From contig CAUYUJ010015837.1 in NCBI GenBank assembly GCA_963575745.1, forward strand, positions 534,122 through 598,121: a stretch of DNA of 64,000 bases, read 5' to 3'. Shown one piece after another: positions 54,020-63,283 of this stretch (position 1 is its first letter; every line of letters begins with the position of its first letter). Below the pieces are notes generated by a model. That model was given only the letters and a program-made list of their open reading frames with translations. It searched no databases and had not been told where the DNA came from. Origin of the DNA: Prorocentrum cordatum (lineage: Eukaryota; Sar; Dinophyceae; Prorocentrales; Prorocentraceae). The translations under genes and the position numbers were made by a program.

Positions 54020-54316
54020 CACAATCTCCGAGTTCCGCCCGAAAATTTGCTGGCGGCGCCAACAAGCGTGTGGCGCGAGAGGGCGGCCACCAAGAGGGCG
54101 GAAGGGCCTCTTAGACGGCAGGGGTCTTCTGAGGAGCCCCCTCCTGCCCTCACAGAAGCCCGCCACACCAAACTTAGGCCGCTCAGCAATGGGGGGGGTG
54201 GGGGGAACTCGGGGATGTCAACACCCAGGGGGCGATTCGGACGCACCCCCTGTCGAGGATGGACGCCCCCCCCGTCGTACATCCCCGAGTTTGTCCCGAA
54301 ATTGCTGGTCCGTTTT
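54020..54316. repeat. Fold-back with repeated arms
   Basis: AACTCGGGGATGT (54,204) pairs with ACATCCCCGAGTT (54,281). Between them CAGGGGGCG / CGCACCCCCTG pairs as well. CCGAGTTCCGCCCGAAAATT near 54,028 is a direct copy of CCGAGTTTGTCCCGAAATT near 54,287. Confidence 0.65.
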
Positions 54317-54359
54317 GAAAACCCCACAGAGTCGGCCCCCCCCCCCCCGTCATGGGCTT

Positions 54360-54392
54360 GGTGCGCTCTCTCTCTCTCTGCCTCTGCCTCTG

Positions 54393-54424
<32 letters not shown>

Positions 54425-54430
54425 CGTCCA
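54360..54430 (+). repeat. TCTC tract
   Basis: CT dinucleotide run. 54,430-54,790 is C-rich with no gene. Confidence 0.85.
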
Positions 54431-54794
54431 TCGTCGTCGGCCCCCGTCGACCACTCGCCTGTCTGGCCTTGCGCCTTCTCCCACCCGGCCGTACAAGCCA
54501 GCACACGCTCGCTTGGTGCCGCTGGTGCGGCTCTCGAGCCTTGGGGGCTGCGCGTGGGCTCCTCCTGCTGGCGGCCGCCCGCTCTCCCTCCCCCTCGCGC
54601 CCCTCGTCTTCCCCCCTCGCGCCCGTACGCTGCCCGCCGCGCTGAGCCTCCCCAGGCTCTGCCCCTGGGGCCCCCATGTTGCCGTCTTCGTCGTGCCCTT
54701 CCTGGGGGCCTGGCGTCACGGGCAGAAGCGCAGCGCCGTGAAGCGATTCTGCAGTCGCTGCTACGCTTAGTGCGGCGGCGCGCCGAGCGGCGAA

Positions 54795-54872
54795 GTGAGA
54801 GGGGGCAGGCCCGACAGTTCCTCAGAAGGCCGGAGGCCTTCTGAGCCCTCCGGGAAGGCCCGCCCCACCTCC
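54795..54872 (+). mobile_element. Palindromic dispersed element, copy 2 (short form)
   Basis: CTCAGAAGGCC, GGA, GGCCTTCTGAG is a hairpin with an 11-bp stem and 3-bp loop. The outer GGGGGCAGGCCC / AAGGCCCGCCCC segments match 40,219-40,370 in reverse. Confidence 0.7.
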
Positions 54873-54924
54873 TTTGGTGGGCTCGTTTTCCATTGCCACC
54901 ACCATAAGCGGGTGGAGGAGGGGT

Positions 54925-54927
54925 TCC

Positions 54928-54960
<33 letters not shown>

Positions 54961-54985
54961 TCCTCCTCCTAATCCTCCACCTCCT
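54925..54985 (+). repeat. TCC microsatellite
   Basis: TCC triplets, the complement of the GGA tracts. Confidence 0.9.
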
Positions 54986-55319
54986 TCCCCCTCCAACTTA
55001 TGGTGGTGGTGGTGGTGGAAAGCAGGCCCATCATCACTTGTTCCCTGGGCGCGCCGCGGAGTGCTGCAGTCGCTGCCATGCTCGGTGCTCCGCTTCTGCC
55101 AGGTCCGCTGTGTGACTCTCACTCACTTGCCTTGTGCTGCTCGCTTCGACCCGCCCCTAACCCTGGAGGCCTCTGCTCGAGCGCAGTCGTCCAGCGTGCG
55201 CCCCGTCAGTGATTCACCAGATTGTGGTCCAACGGCGCGGATATGGAACAAAGCTTTGGTGTGTGTGAGTGCGTGTGCCATCTGCCGACCGCACCTGAGG
55301 TTCCTCTGCGCCGCCGACT

Positions 55320-56080
55320 TCACAAAGTGTGTGCGTGCGTGCGTGTGTAAGTGTGTGTGTGTGGGTGTGTGCACGCAACTGTGCACGACTGTGTGTGTGT
55401 GTGTTTTTGGCCCCACAGTGCACACTGTCCCCCGGTGCGGCCCACGCTGGCACCCCGCCTGAAAAGGTGCCAGTGCTGGGGCTGGTCAACGACGCTGCGC
55501 GGTCCGCCATCCGGGCGGCGCGGCCTCCTGTCGCACCCTCGCCGCGTCTCGCCCGGCCCCCCGCGCACCCGCTCTGGGCGCGCTGCCGTTCCCGCCCCAG
55601 CCCTGCCCCCCTCCTGGGTTGCGAGCCGCGGGCTGCCGCGGCGCCCGCCCTCCACCCTCAGCCGCGCGCTCCTGGCCCGGCCGCTGCCGCACTGCCCTTC
55701 CTCTCCCCCTTGGCCTGCCTCTGCGCTGCCCCCTCACGCGCGCGTCCGCGGGCTTCTTCACGAGCCTTTTCTCGCGCCCTCGGGCTGTCACTCCCCCGCA
55801 CCTGCCTGGGCTGGGCCCTCACTGGCTTCGGCTCTCCCCTCCGCCGCGGCACTGCCATTGCGGCTTGCCGCTGCGCCCCGTCTTGCCCACGCGTGCTGTG
55901 CACTGCCTCTTCGTCTCGCCCCCCGCGTCTCTCCTCCACCCTTATGACTCAGTTGATCCCCTGTGGGCGGATCCCAGTCCCCACGCCGCGTGACCTGAGC
56001 CGGCCGCGCGCGTCTCGCTGCCTGACTTTCTACGCCTCGACGCTGCGCGCGGGGCCGCGACGCCAGAAAAACTCGCGCGC

Positions 56081-56153
<73 letters not shown>

Positions 56154-56325
56154 TCTGTGTTTGTCTGTGTGTGTGTGTCTGTGTGTGTATTCGTGTGCTT
56201 GTGTGTGTGTGCTCCGCCCAGTTGCTGCGCGCAGGGCCGCGGCGCCAAGGTGTGTGTGTGTATGTAGGCGTGCGTGTGTAGGTGTGCGCGTGTGTGTGTG
56301 TGTGTGTGCATGTGTGGGGGCGTGG
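55320..56325. repeat. TG/GCGT tracts separated by C-rich sequence
   Basis: GT-rich at 55,325-55,412 and 56,085-56,320 (GCGT then GT repeats). 55,480-56,050 is C/G-rich; its frames are Pro/Ala/Arg-rich and overlap on both strands. It may be intronic. Confidence 0.8.
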
Positions 56326-56361
56326 TTTCCTGTACCCCACCGTTCTCTCTCCCGCGCGGAG

Positions 56362-56472
56362 GCACAGATGCTGATGATGGAAAAGGCGCTGGAGGACCCA
56401 AGCGTCACACACCTGGTCACACTCTCAAGCGACTCCGTGCCTGTCAAGCCGATGGGGTACATCTACAACAAG
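56362..56472 (+). CDS. Glycosyltransferase exon A (Branch/core-2 type)
   Basis: The frame reads AQMLMMEKALEDPSVTHLVT, then LSSDSVPVKPMGYIYNK. This is the pattern of the core-2/I-branching glycosyltransferase domain (Branch, PF02485-like), in which a loading helix ending ALEDP precedes L-S-S/E-x-x-x-P-(V/L)-x-P. Such enzymes move sugars from nucleotide donors in the secretory pathway. The acceptor is a pyrimidine-rich run ending GCGGAG at 56,361; the alternative is CAG at 56,367. The exon probably ends at AACAAG|GCAGGG, a GC donor as is common in dinoflagellates, in phase 0. It continues in exons B (59,287) and C (61,554) with matching phases. Upstream exons are not identified; a signal or anchor exon at 53,060 is a candidate. 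Sequence alone does not show the substrate. Confidence 0.6.
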
Positions 56473-56647
56473 GCAGGGCCCAGCCTCTATCTGGCGCCAG
56501 GGAGTTGGTCGGAGGGCGGAGGGTGGAAAGGCGTTAGAACATAGGAATAACAGATCAAGCGAGCGGGGGCACCAATCTAGCAACAAGGGGACATAACAGG
56601 GTCACGAGTCAAACCAAGAGGAGAGGGGACACCCATCAAGCAAATAC

Positions 56648-56809
56648 GGTCGGGCCGAGGCTTAAGATCGAGGTCGGTTCGGGGAGGGTACCCTACTGTT
56701 CGTCGTGCTTGTTGGATGTTCTTGTGCATCCTGGGGAGGGTACACTTGAATGTTCTGTGAGTTTTGGCCGGCGGAGGGTCTCATGTTCTTAAAGGATGTT
56801 CTTCTGTCC
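56648..56809 (+). repeat. ~160-bp dispersed repeat, copy 3
   Basis: Full length: CGGGCCGAGGCTTAAGATCG, TTCGGGGAGGGTACC, CTTGTGCATCCTGGGGAGGG, GGCCGGCGGAGGGTCTCATG, AAAGGATGTTCTTCTGTCC. It lies within the intron between exons A and B. 56,810-57,155 downstream shows no other feature. Confidence 0.85.
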
Positions 56810-57157
56810 TAAGTGCAGCCGCAGGGGAGACACCCTTCAAGCGAGGATTGGGGGCACCTGTGGTCGGGCTAGGTAGGACGAGGATAAATCCGTTCCACAG
56901 CGTTCCGGAACGCTCTGAGAAGGCCGCGGCGCCCGAGACATCGTCCAGAGCTGCCGGATCTCAGGGATTCCCGATTTTTCCTCGCCTGGAGTTATCCTCG
57001 TCCTGGCTTCGCCATAATCTATCTAGATTGGGCTCCAGGGCAGCTCTTCTGCTTCGAGCCTGTTTCTTGCTTGCTTGGGCCATAATGGGCATTATGGCCT
57101 CCGCCCCCCCCCACCCATTACGTAACGCCCTGCCCCGGGCCCTGTCGCCGTGCGCAA

Positions 57158-57497
57158 CAGGATCCGCATAGGCGTCCGCATAGGAATCCACATAGGGGTC
57201 AGGTCCGCATTCGGGATAACATGGGGATGCGCATATGGATGCGCACGCGCACCCGCATAGGGATCCGCATAGGGATCCGCATAGGGGTCCGCGTAAGGAT
57301 CCGCATAGAGATTCGCATAGGGATGCGCATGGCAATGCGCGTGGCAGTCAGCGTAGGCATCCGCATCGGGATCCGCATCGGGATCCGCATAAGCATCCGC
57401 ATAGGGATCCGCACAGGGATCCGCACAGGGATCCGCACAGGGATCCGCATAAGGATCCGCATAGAGATCCGCACTGGGATCCGCACAGGGATCCGAA
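57158..57497 (+). repeat. 12-bp tandem repeat (GGGATCCGCATA)
   Basis: About 28 copies of the 12-mer, many with a BamHI site, phased for long open frames on both strands (tetrapeptide Arg/Ile/Gly or Asp/Pro/Tyr/Ala repeats). Confidence 0.95.
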
Positions 57498-57544
57498 TTT
57501 GTGATTTTGTCTTCCCGGTGAAAACTCTTCCTGCTACCTTTCTT

Positions 57545-57665
57545 CTTCTTCCTCTTCCTCTTCCTCCTCCTCCTCCTCCTTATCTTCCTCCTCCTCCGCC
57601 TCCTCCTCCTTCTCCTCCTCCTCCTCCTCCTCCTTCTCCTCCTCCTTCTCCTCCTCCCCCCTTTC
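57545..57665 (+). repeat. TCC microsatellite
   Basis: TCC/TTC triplets. Confidence 0.93.
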
Positions 57666-57684
57666 CTTGTGGTCCCCCACCCAG

Positions 57685-58175
57685 ATTTGCGTGCGGGCAT
57701 TGTGGTGCGCTCAGGTATTGTGGTGCAGACAGATGGTGCTGAAAGTCTTGGCTCGTGTCCCCTGGTCGGGCTTGTGCGCACACGCAGTGTGGTGCACACA
57801 GCAGCGCTACCATGACCTACCCTCCCCGTTCCTCCCCATTCCTTTTCATTCCTTTTACTGGCGCTGTTGGTTCGTGCAGCGGCCCTGGCGTGCACGGGCG
57901 TCGTGGGCTCAAAGTGCAGGACTGCACGCAGGGCAAGAATCAACAACAAGCAAAATCAACTCACATATTGAATTTGATCAGAACGGACACCCCCAAAATT
58001 TTCCGGAATTTGGTCCCGTTGGTCCCAGAGGTGCACACAGGCCTTGTAGTGCACACAGGCACTGTAGTGCAGACAGATGGTGCTGAACTGGTCGTGGCTC
58101 GTGGCCCCTGGTCGTGGCTTGTGCGCACAGGCACTGGTGCACACGGCAACGCTACCATTTTATCTCCCCCCCAAT
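57685..58175 (+). repeat. Two direct copies of a GTGGTGCACACAGG segment
   Basis: 57,700-57,815 and 58,045-58,165 share GTGCAGACAGATGGTGCTGA, CCCCTGGTCG, CTTGTGCGCACA and GCTACCAT (about 80% identical, ~345 bp apart). The motif is related to the 18-bp arrays of the 27-28 kb palindrome. Confidence 0.75.
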
Positions 58176-58294
58176 TTCCCCCCAGCCCTATTTATTCCGT
58201 CCTGGCTCCTACGACTCCTGCCAGCATCATCATGTGCAATGTCCAATCCTCGCAACAAGGTTGATGTGCGCGCGGACGCTGTGGTAGCGCCAGG

Positions 58295-58303
58295 ACAGTA
58301 CGG

Positions 58304-58337
<34 letters not shown>

Positions 58338-58450
58338 GTTGTCGTCGTCGTCGTCGCTCGTCGTCGCTCGTCGTCGTCGTCGTCGTCGTTGTCGTTGTCG
58401 TCGTCGTTGTCGTCGCTCGTCGCTCGTCCCTCGTCGCTCATCATCGTCGT
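58295..58450 (+). repeat. GTC/CGT microsatellite
   Basis: GTC triplets with TTG and CTC variants. Confidence 0.93.
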
Positions 58451-58687
58451 GCGCGCGGGCGCTGCTGTGGTGCCGAAGCCACACGGCGGGGGGTGGGCGT
58501 TACGTTACGTCCCCCCCCTGGCCCACCCCCACCCACCCCCCAAAATGCTTGTTATCACCGCGAATAAAGAAACGCGCTCTTCGCGCCATTTAGTCAATGG
58601 AAATAGTTGTATATTGGGCTTAATGGCAGCTCTTCTACTTCACTCCATTCAGCCACGGCTTTCCGATTCCCTCTCACTTTGTGTTCT

Positions 58688-58885
58688 GGGTGTCCACACT
58701 TGGCCCATGTGGACGTTCAGGTAGCGCGCCTGCATTACATGCCGTTCTTGTTTGACAAGTGATTGGGAACTCTACGATGTCCTCGGCGGTGGCCAGGTTG
58801 GCGGTGTACCGCCGGCGCCCAGTCCTGCGTGTCCACACGTAACTTCTGTGAACGTTCAGGTAGCGCGCCTGCGTTGCATGTCATT
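58688..58885 (+). repeat. Short direct duplication
   Basis: GTGTCCACAC, then ACGTTCAGGTAGCGCGCCTG at 58,712 and again at 58,852, followed by CATTACATGCC / CGTTGCATGTC. Each copy is about 55 bp. Confidence 0.8.
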
Positions 58886-59286
58886 TTGCTGTTGTTGCAA
58901 GTTCGCCTGCAGCTCTTCAAGATCACGTGTTTCCCAGTCAGGCCAACAAGTTGCTTCTAGGGCGTTATGGATCCACACATGCGTCGCCCGGCGGTCGTTT
59001 GTTGATATTTGACCTGGGCATGGAGGGCGCTTGGATTTCGACATCGTCCTCTTCCCTTCACCGTCCCCCTCCCCTGCCCTCTTCCCTGTCTTCTTCCTTC
59101 GCAGAACGGTGAGCCCCCCCCCCAGGCCTAAGCTTGCGCTTGTTGCACATCTCGAGGGGCATGGTGGCGAATCGGCTGATAGTAAGATTCGGAAGAGGGT
59201 GAGGACGGAGGAGGAGGGCAAGGAGACGAAGATAGGGGAGAGTCTCTTTTTCTCGTGAGCATCTCTTCTCCCTGCTGGCGGCGCAG

Positions 59287-59360
59287 ACCCGGGACGACCC
59301 GCTCTCGCGCTTCTGCGTGGACGACTACTGGCGCGACCCCTGGCCCCGGGCAGAGACTTG
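59287..59360 (+). CDS. Glycosyltransferase exon B
   Basis: After a pyrimidine-rich run and GGCGCAG, the frame reads TRDDPLSRFCVDDYWRDPWP and then RAET, plus two bases of a Trp codon. This directly continues exon A (YIYNK joined to TRDDPLSRFC), as expected just after the LSSDSVPVKP region in Branch-type enzymes. The donor is ACTTG|GTCCCT at 59,361, phase 2. The intron before it is about 2.8 kb and contains the 12-bp satellite, two microsatellites and a dispersed repeat. The following intron is about 2.2 kb. The exact 5' edge (CAG|ACC) is the best-looking site but not proven. Confidence 0.62.
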
Positions 59361-59919
59361 GTCCCTGGGGCAGTTGCCAGCTGCGTCCCCGGGAACGGAA
59401 TGCATGCAGTGGAAACCCATGCCAAGAAACACCATGCTCGCTTCCAGGGTGATCTGGGTTTCTTGGGTTTCGATGGTTTTGCGATGGAAGGCGTCACGTT
59501 CCCACACCAAAAATCAATGGACGTCCTGGGATCTCAGGGTTAGGTTTCTCGTGGAAGGTTGCTTGTGGACGGGCCTCCACTGTACGTATCCGCTGCCTAG
59601 GGAAGCGATATCCCAGGACCTCAGGAGGCAGCGGACATTCACATTCTCGGGCTATTGAGAAGGAAGTGGCAGAGTTATTCGTATCCAGTGTCTCTTCCTG
59701 GGGTCCTGAGACATGGGTTCCCCAGGTGGTGGATATGTTGCAGAACTCCGCCCTCGGAATGGCGGGGGAGCGCAGAAGGACACGATGGGTTTGTCTGACG
59801 AGGGTATGCCCAGGGTTGTTGGAGTCCGACACGCTTCTGTTTCGCGAGGCCCTGGATCCGTGATCACAACTCTGGCGATGTCGTCAGGGAGTCTGCGGGC
59901 CTTCCGCTGTCTGTAGGCA

Positions 59920-60410
59920 ATCGTGTGTGGGTGTGTGTGTGTGTGTGTTTTGTGTGTGCGTGCGTGTGTGTGTGTGCGCGTGTGCTGTGTTTCGTGGCCG
60001 GTCAGCACGAGAGGCCTGTGCAGCCGCCCCTTCAGTATTCGCTTGAGGTGCTGGGGCAGTGGCCCGCGCGGCGCACGCCATTACTGTCGTGGCCTATGTG
60101 CCACCTTCTCGCCCTTGGAGATCACTCCGCAGTGGCGATTGGAAGGAACGACGGACGGACGGTCCCTGATCACGCGGCTACCCATCCCAGCGAGCGAGGG
60201 ACGGACAGGAGGGGTCATGATGTCAAGTGTGGTGCGATCGCGCATGGGCTGCCTTTCCCCCTCGTCACTCTCTCTCTCTCTGCTCTCCACGTGTTTGTCC
60301 CATTTCTACTACCGTGCTCTCTTCCACGATCCGATTAGTTGTCCTCCATCTACCCGCCACTCCCGCGTCTTTTGTTGTTGTGTGTTTCAGTGTTTGTGTG
60401 TGTGTGTGTG

Positions 60411-60458
<48 letters not shown>

Positions 60459-60643
60459 GTCGCGTGCGTGTGTTACTGTTTCAGTCTTTTGTCGGCAGCG
60501 GTGTGGGACACGAGACGTCGAGCAGCTGCAGCGGAGACGCGGCAGAGCTAAACTGTTGCTCCACACAGGGTGCTCCCCCCCGCATTGCACTGGAGCGCGC
60601 GCGCGGGTGTGTGTGTGTGTGCGCGCGCACGCGCGTGTGTGTG

Positions 60644-60698
<55 letters not shown>

Positions 60699-60772
60699 GT
60701 GTTTGTGTGCGGTGTGTGTGTATGTGTGTGTGTGTTTGTGTGTGTGTGTGCATGCGCATGTGTCCGTGTGTG

Positions 60773-60804
<32 letters not shown>

Positions 60805-60876
60805 CGTGTGTTTGTGTGCGGTGTGTGTGTATGTATGTGTGTGTGTGTTCGTGTGTGGTGTGTGTGTGTGTGTATG

Positions 60877-60910
<34 letters not shown>

Positions 60911-60929
60911 CGTGCGCGTGTATCCGTGT

Positions 60930-60961
<32 letters not shown>

Positions 60962-61028
60962 CCGTGTCTGTGTCTGTGTGTGTGTGTGTGTGTGTGTCTG
61001 TGCGTGTCTGTGTGTGTGCGAGAGAGAG
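59920..61028. repeat. GT-rich tracts
   Basis: 59,925-59,990 and 60,388-61,025 are long interrupted (GT)n, the second broken by 60,478-60,600 (mixed sequence). They lie in the intron between exons B and C. The Cys/Val- and His/Thr-rich frames here follow from the GT repeat and are not genes. Confidence 0.93.
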
Positions 61029-61553
61029 TGTTTTTCTGCATGCCGTCGCGCCCAACGCAGTCCACCATCTGCAAGGTCAGGTGGAATTGACCTTCAGGCG
61101 CCCCACGTATTGGCCCTCGCTGCAGCGACGTTACTCGGTCGCCGGGTGAAAGAGTATGTGTGCGCGTGTGGGCGTCTTGCAATTCTAACTTGTTCGGTCG
61201 TTCGGCATAGCTCTCTCGCATTGACGGGTCTTGCCACAGATAGTCCCAGCATACATTTGCCCATCACCATTTTTTCCGGGCCTCGCCGTCCGTCTAGGCA
61301 TTCCCCTCGCCCCTGCTAGTCGGCGGCGGAAGTTGGTGGAAGGTGGGATCGGTGACCCGCGAGGGGGCTGCGGTTTCACCTCCGACCCGTGGCTCAGCAC
61401 GGCCCTGAGATGATGCAGGCTTGGGGCGGTGGAGGGGGGAGGAGGAGTGGACGACTGAGGATGCGTGGGGCACGCTTCAGCCACAGGATGCTCGACCAAC
61501 GCACGGGACGGGACACGTGGAAGGGGGGGTGTCTACTCACGCACTCTTCGCAG

Positions 61554-61599
61554 GTCGATGATGCGCCGTGCTGACGCGTTGTTTTTCGCGCAGAACAAG
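61554..61599 (+). CDS. Glycosyltransferase exon C (3' end uncertain)
   Basis: After CACGCACTCTTCGCAG the first base completes the Trp codon split at exon B, and the frame continues SMMRRADALFFAQNK. Together the joined product reads ETW-SMMRRADALFF, matching the W.MMRR.HAELF-type step that follows the PW.RAETW motif in this family. The likely end is AACAAG|GACTCG, which would be a GA donor (rare but reported in dinoflagellates). Further exons were not found before the window ends. Confidence 0.52.
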
Positions 61600-61659
61600 G
61601 ACTCGACTTTGCGCCCTCCCCCCCGCCTGCTGCTTCAATGGAGCTGCAACAGCCGTTGC

Positions 61660-62440
61660 TCGGTTCGCATATCACCGTCGACCCCGGCGCTTTTGGAAAC
61701 GCAGATGTCCAATGTGGCCAAACTTTGGCCCAACTTTTGGTCAAACTGCTGGCCTATCTGTTCCCCAGCCGTGGTGGACCCCCCCCATGGCGGAACACTT
61801 AAGGGAGGAAGAGGGAGAGGAGGAGGCGGAGCAGGCCGCTCGGGGCCTCCCGGGGGCCCCTGGAGGGCCTCCTGGAGCGTCGTGTGGGGCTCCGTGGCCC
61901 CCTGTTTGGGGCCCCTATTGGTGGCCTGTGGGGGCCTCTTGGGGGCCCCCTGGGGCTGTCGAGGGGGGCTCTCTTGGCCCGCCCGGCGCTTTCGGTGGCT
62001 TTCTTTTGGGAGCTCTCTGGGCCCTCTGGGGGCGCTTTGGGGCCGCCTTGGCCCGTCTTGGGGCCCTCCTGGCGCCGTCCTGGGGGCCTCTTGGGCCTTC
62101 TGCCTCTTGGAAGTTTCTTGGGCCGTTTTGAGCTATCTTAGAGGCCTCTGAAGACGTCTTCGGCTGTCGGGTACCCCAAGCGGCTAGAACGCGAACATCG
62201 TCAACGGCATTTGCGAAACCACAGAGTTTGGCTTCTTCGGGCTCTCCCACAGGGCCTCGAAGCCCTTTGGGGGCGTCTTCTGGGCCTCTTAGGCAACATT
62301 GAGGCCATCATGGACCGTCTTTGAGCATTCTAGGCCCGGCTTGGGCCACCTCGGAGCCATCTTGACATTGGTGGATGCCATCGTGGACCGTTTTAGAGGC
62401 TCTCTTGGCCTTCTTAGAGGCATCATTGGACAATCTTGGG
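61660..62440 (+). repeat. Composite repeat: conserved module, purine tract, GGCCTCTTGGG tract (copy 3)
   Basis: ATCACCGTCGACCCCGGCGC, TTTTGGAAACGCAGATG, TGTTCCCCAGCCGTGGTGGA and GCGGAACACTTAAGGGAGG align with the modules at 8955 and 50,025. A short GGA stretch (61,800-61,830) leads into the tract. A diverged core lies at 62,141-62,235. Confidence 0.75.
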
Positions 62441-62564
62441 TGGTAAAGCCATTGGAAGCCCTCTCTTGCCCACGGCTGACGGGATTGGCCGAGATCCCAC
62501 TATGACCTTGCTGGAAGGAAAAATCGTTCAACATTTGGCACGCCAGCCCCCCCTCTTGCAAGCA

Positions 62565-62760
62565 ACCTTCGGCCCAACTCGCCACCGTGCCTGGGCTGCG
62601 GACGAGAATCCTCCTGGGGGCCATCGGGGGCCTCTTCCGGGCCTCTCAGAGGCTTCTTGGGTGCCTCACGGTGCCCTCCTTGGGGCCTCTCGAAGGTCTT
62701 CGGGGCTTGCTGACTGTCTCGGGGATCTCCTTCGGGTGGGAGACCATTTTCGAGCCCACC
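62565..62760 (+). repeat. Left end of a GGCCTCTTGGG-tract element
   Basis: CCTTCGGCCCAACTCGCCAC, then CGTGCCTGGGCTGCGGACGA and GAATCCTCCTGGG, match 18,604-18,652 over about 45 bp. Tract units follow, then unrelated sequence after 62,760. 62,770-63,125 has no recognisable gene. Confidence 0.72.
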
Positions 62761-63139
62761 CAACCCGCCCCTGCACGGAACATGTGTACGGGAGCGGCGA
62801 AGGGGATTGCCAGGCTCGTTCTCCTGCGTGGTGCGGATGGCGTTGGCCAGCATCTGGAAAAAACGCATTGCACTGCATCCGTCTGCAGGGGTGTGTGAGT
62901 GCAGTGGGAGGGGACTGCACCTATACCACTGCGGGGTCCTTCTCATCCACACTGGCTGCGGATCCATGTTGCGTAGCGGTTCTCACAGTAAATCGCTCGC
63001 ACACCCAGGCGTCAATCACCACGCGCCGAAGGTTCTTCAATATGCTGCGCTGTGCGCCGCTGAGGCGAGCTTGCTCCCAGTTGGGAGGGACCCCGTACGC
63101 TTAGTCGCGAACGCAGAGTGGGTCTCATCTGGCATTTTT

Positions 63140-63280
63140 TCCTCAACCATCCTGTGGTGTTGGGTCCTTGTTTTGAAGAGGCAGCGCCCCGCGTTCTCCT
63201 TCTTCCTTCCTCCTTCTTTCCTCCTCCTTCCTTCCTCCTCCTCCTCCCTCCTCCGCAGTTCGCGTGCGTCTCTCCCACCA
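63140..63280 (-). repeat. Conserved satellite flank, copy 2, with TTCC tract
   Basis: ACCATCCTGTGGTGTTGGGT, CCTTGTTTTGAAGAGGCAGC and GCCCCGCGTTCTC are the reverse complement of 24,700-24,757. The TCC/TTCC tract next to it (63,200-63,258) corresponds to the GGA stretch at 24,670-24,695. Confidence 0.82.
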
Positions 63281-63283
63281 AGT

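Noticed and set aside
53459-54844. 461-codon open frame, the longest on the + strand outside the retroelements and arrays
   Set aside because: It is Pro/Arg/Ser-rich and runs through a fold-back, a TCTC tract and a dispersed segment. No motif is visible; it is explained by GC-rich composition.
55420-55490. Short exon-like stretch between CCACAG and AAAAGGTGCC
   Set aside because: The splice signals look good, but no frame resembles the part of the enzyme expected before exon A.
60540-60600. Possible extra exon in the GT-rich region
   Set aside because: Exons B and C join in phase without it, and its frames give no glycosyltransferase-like sequence.
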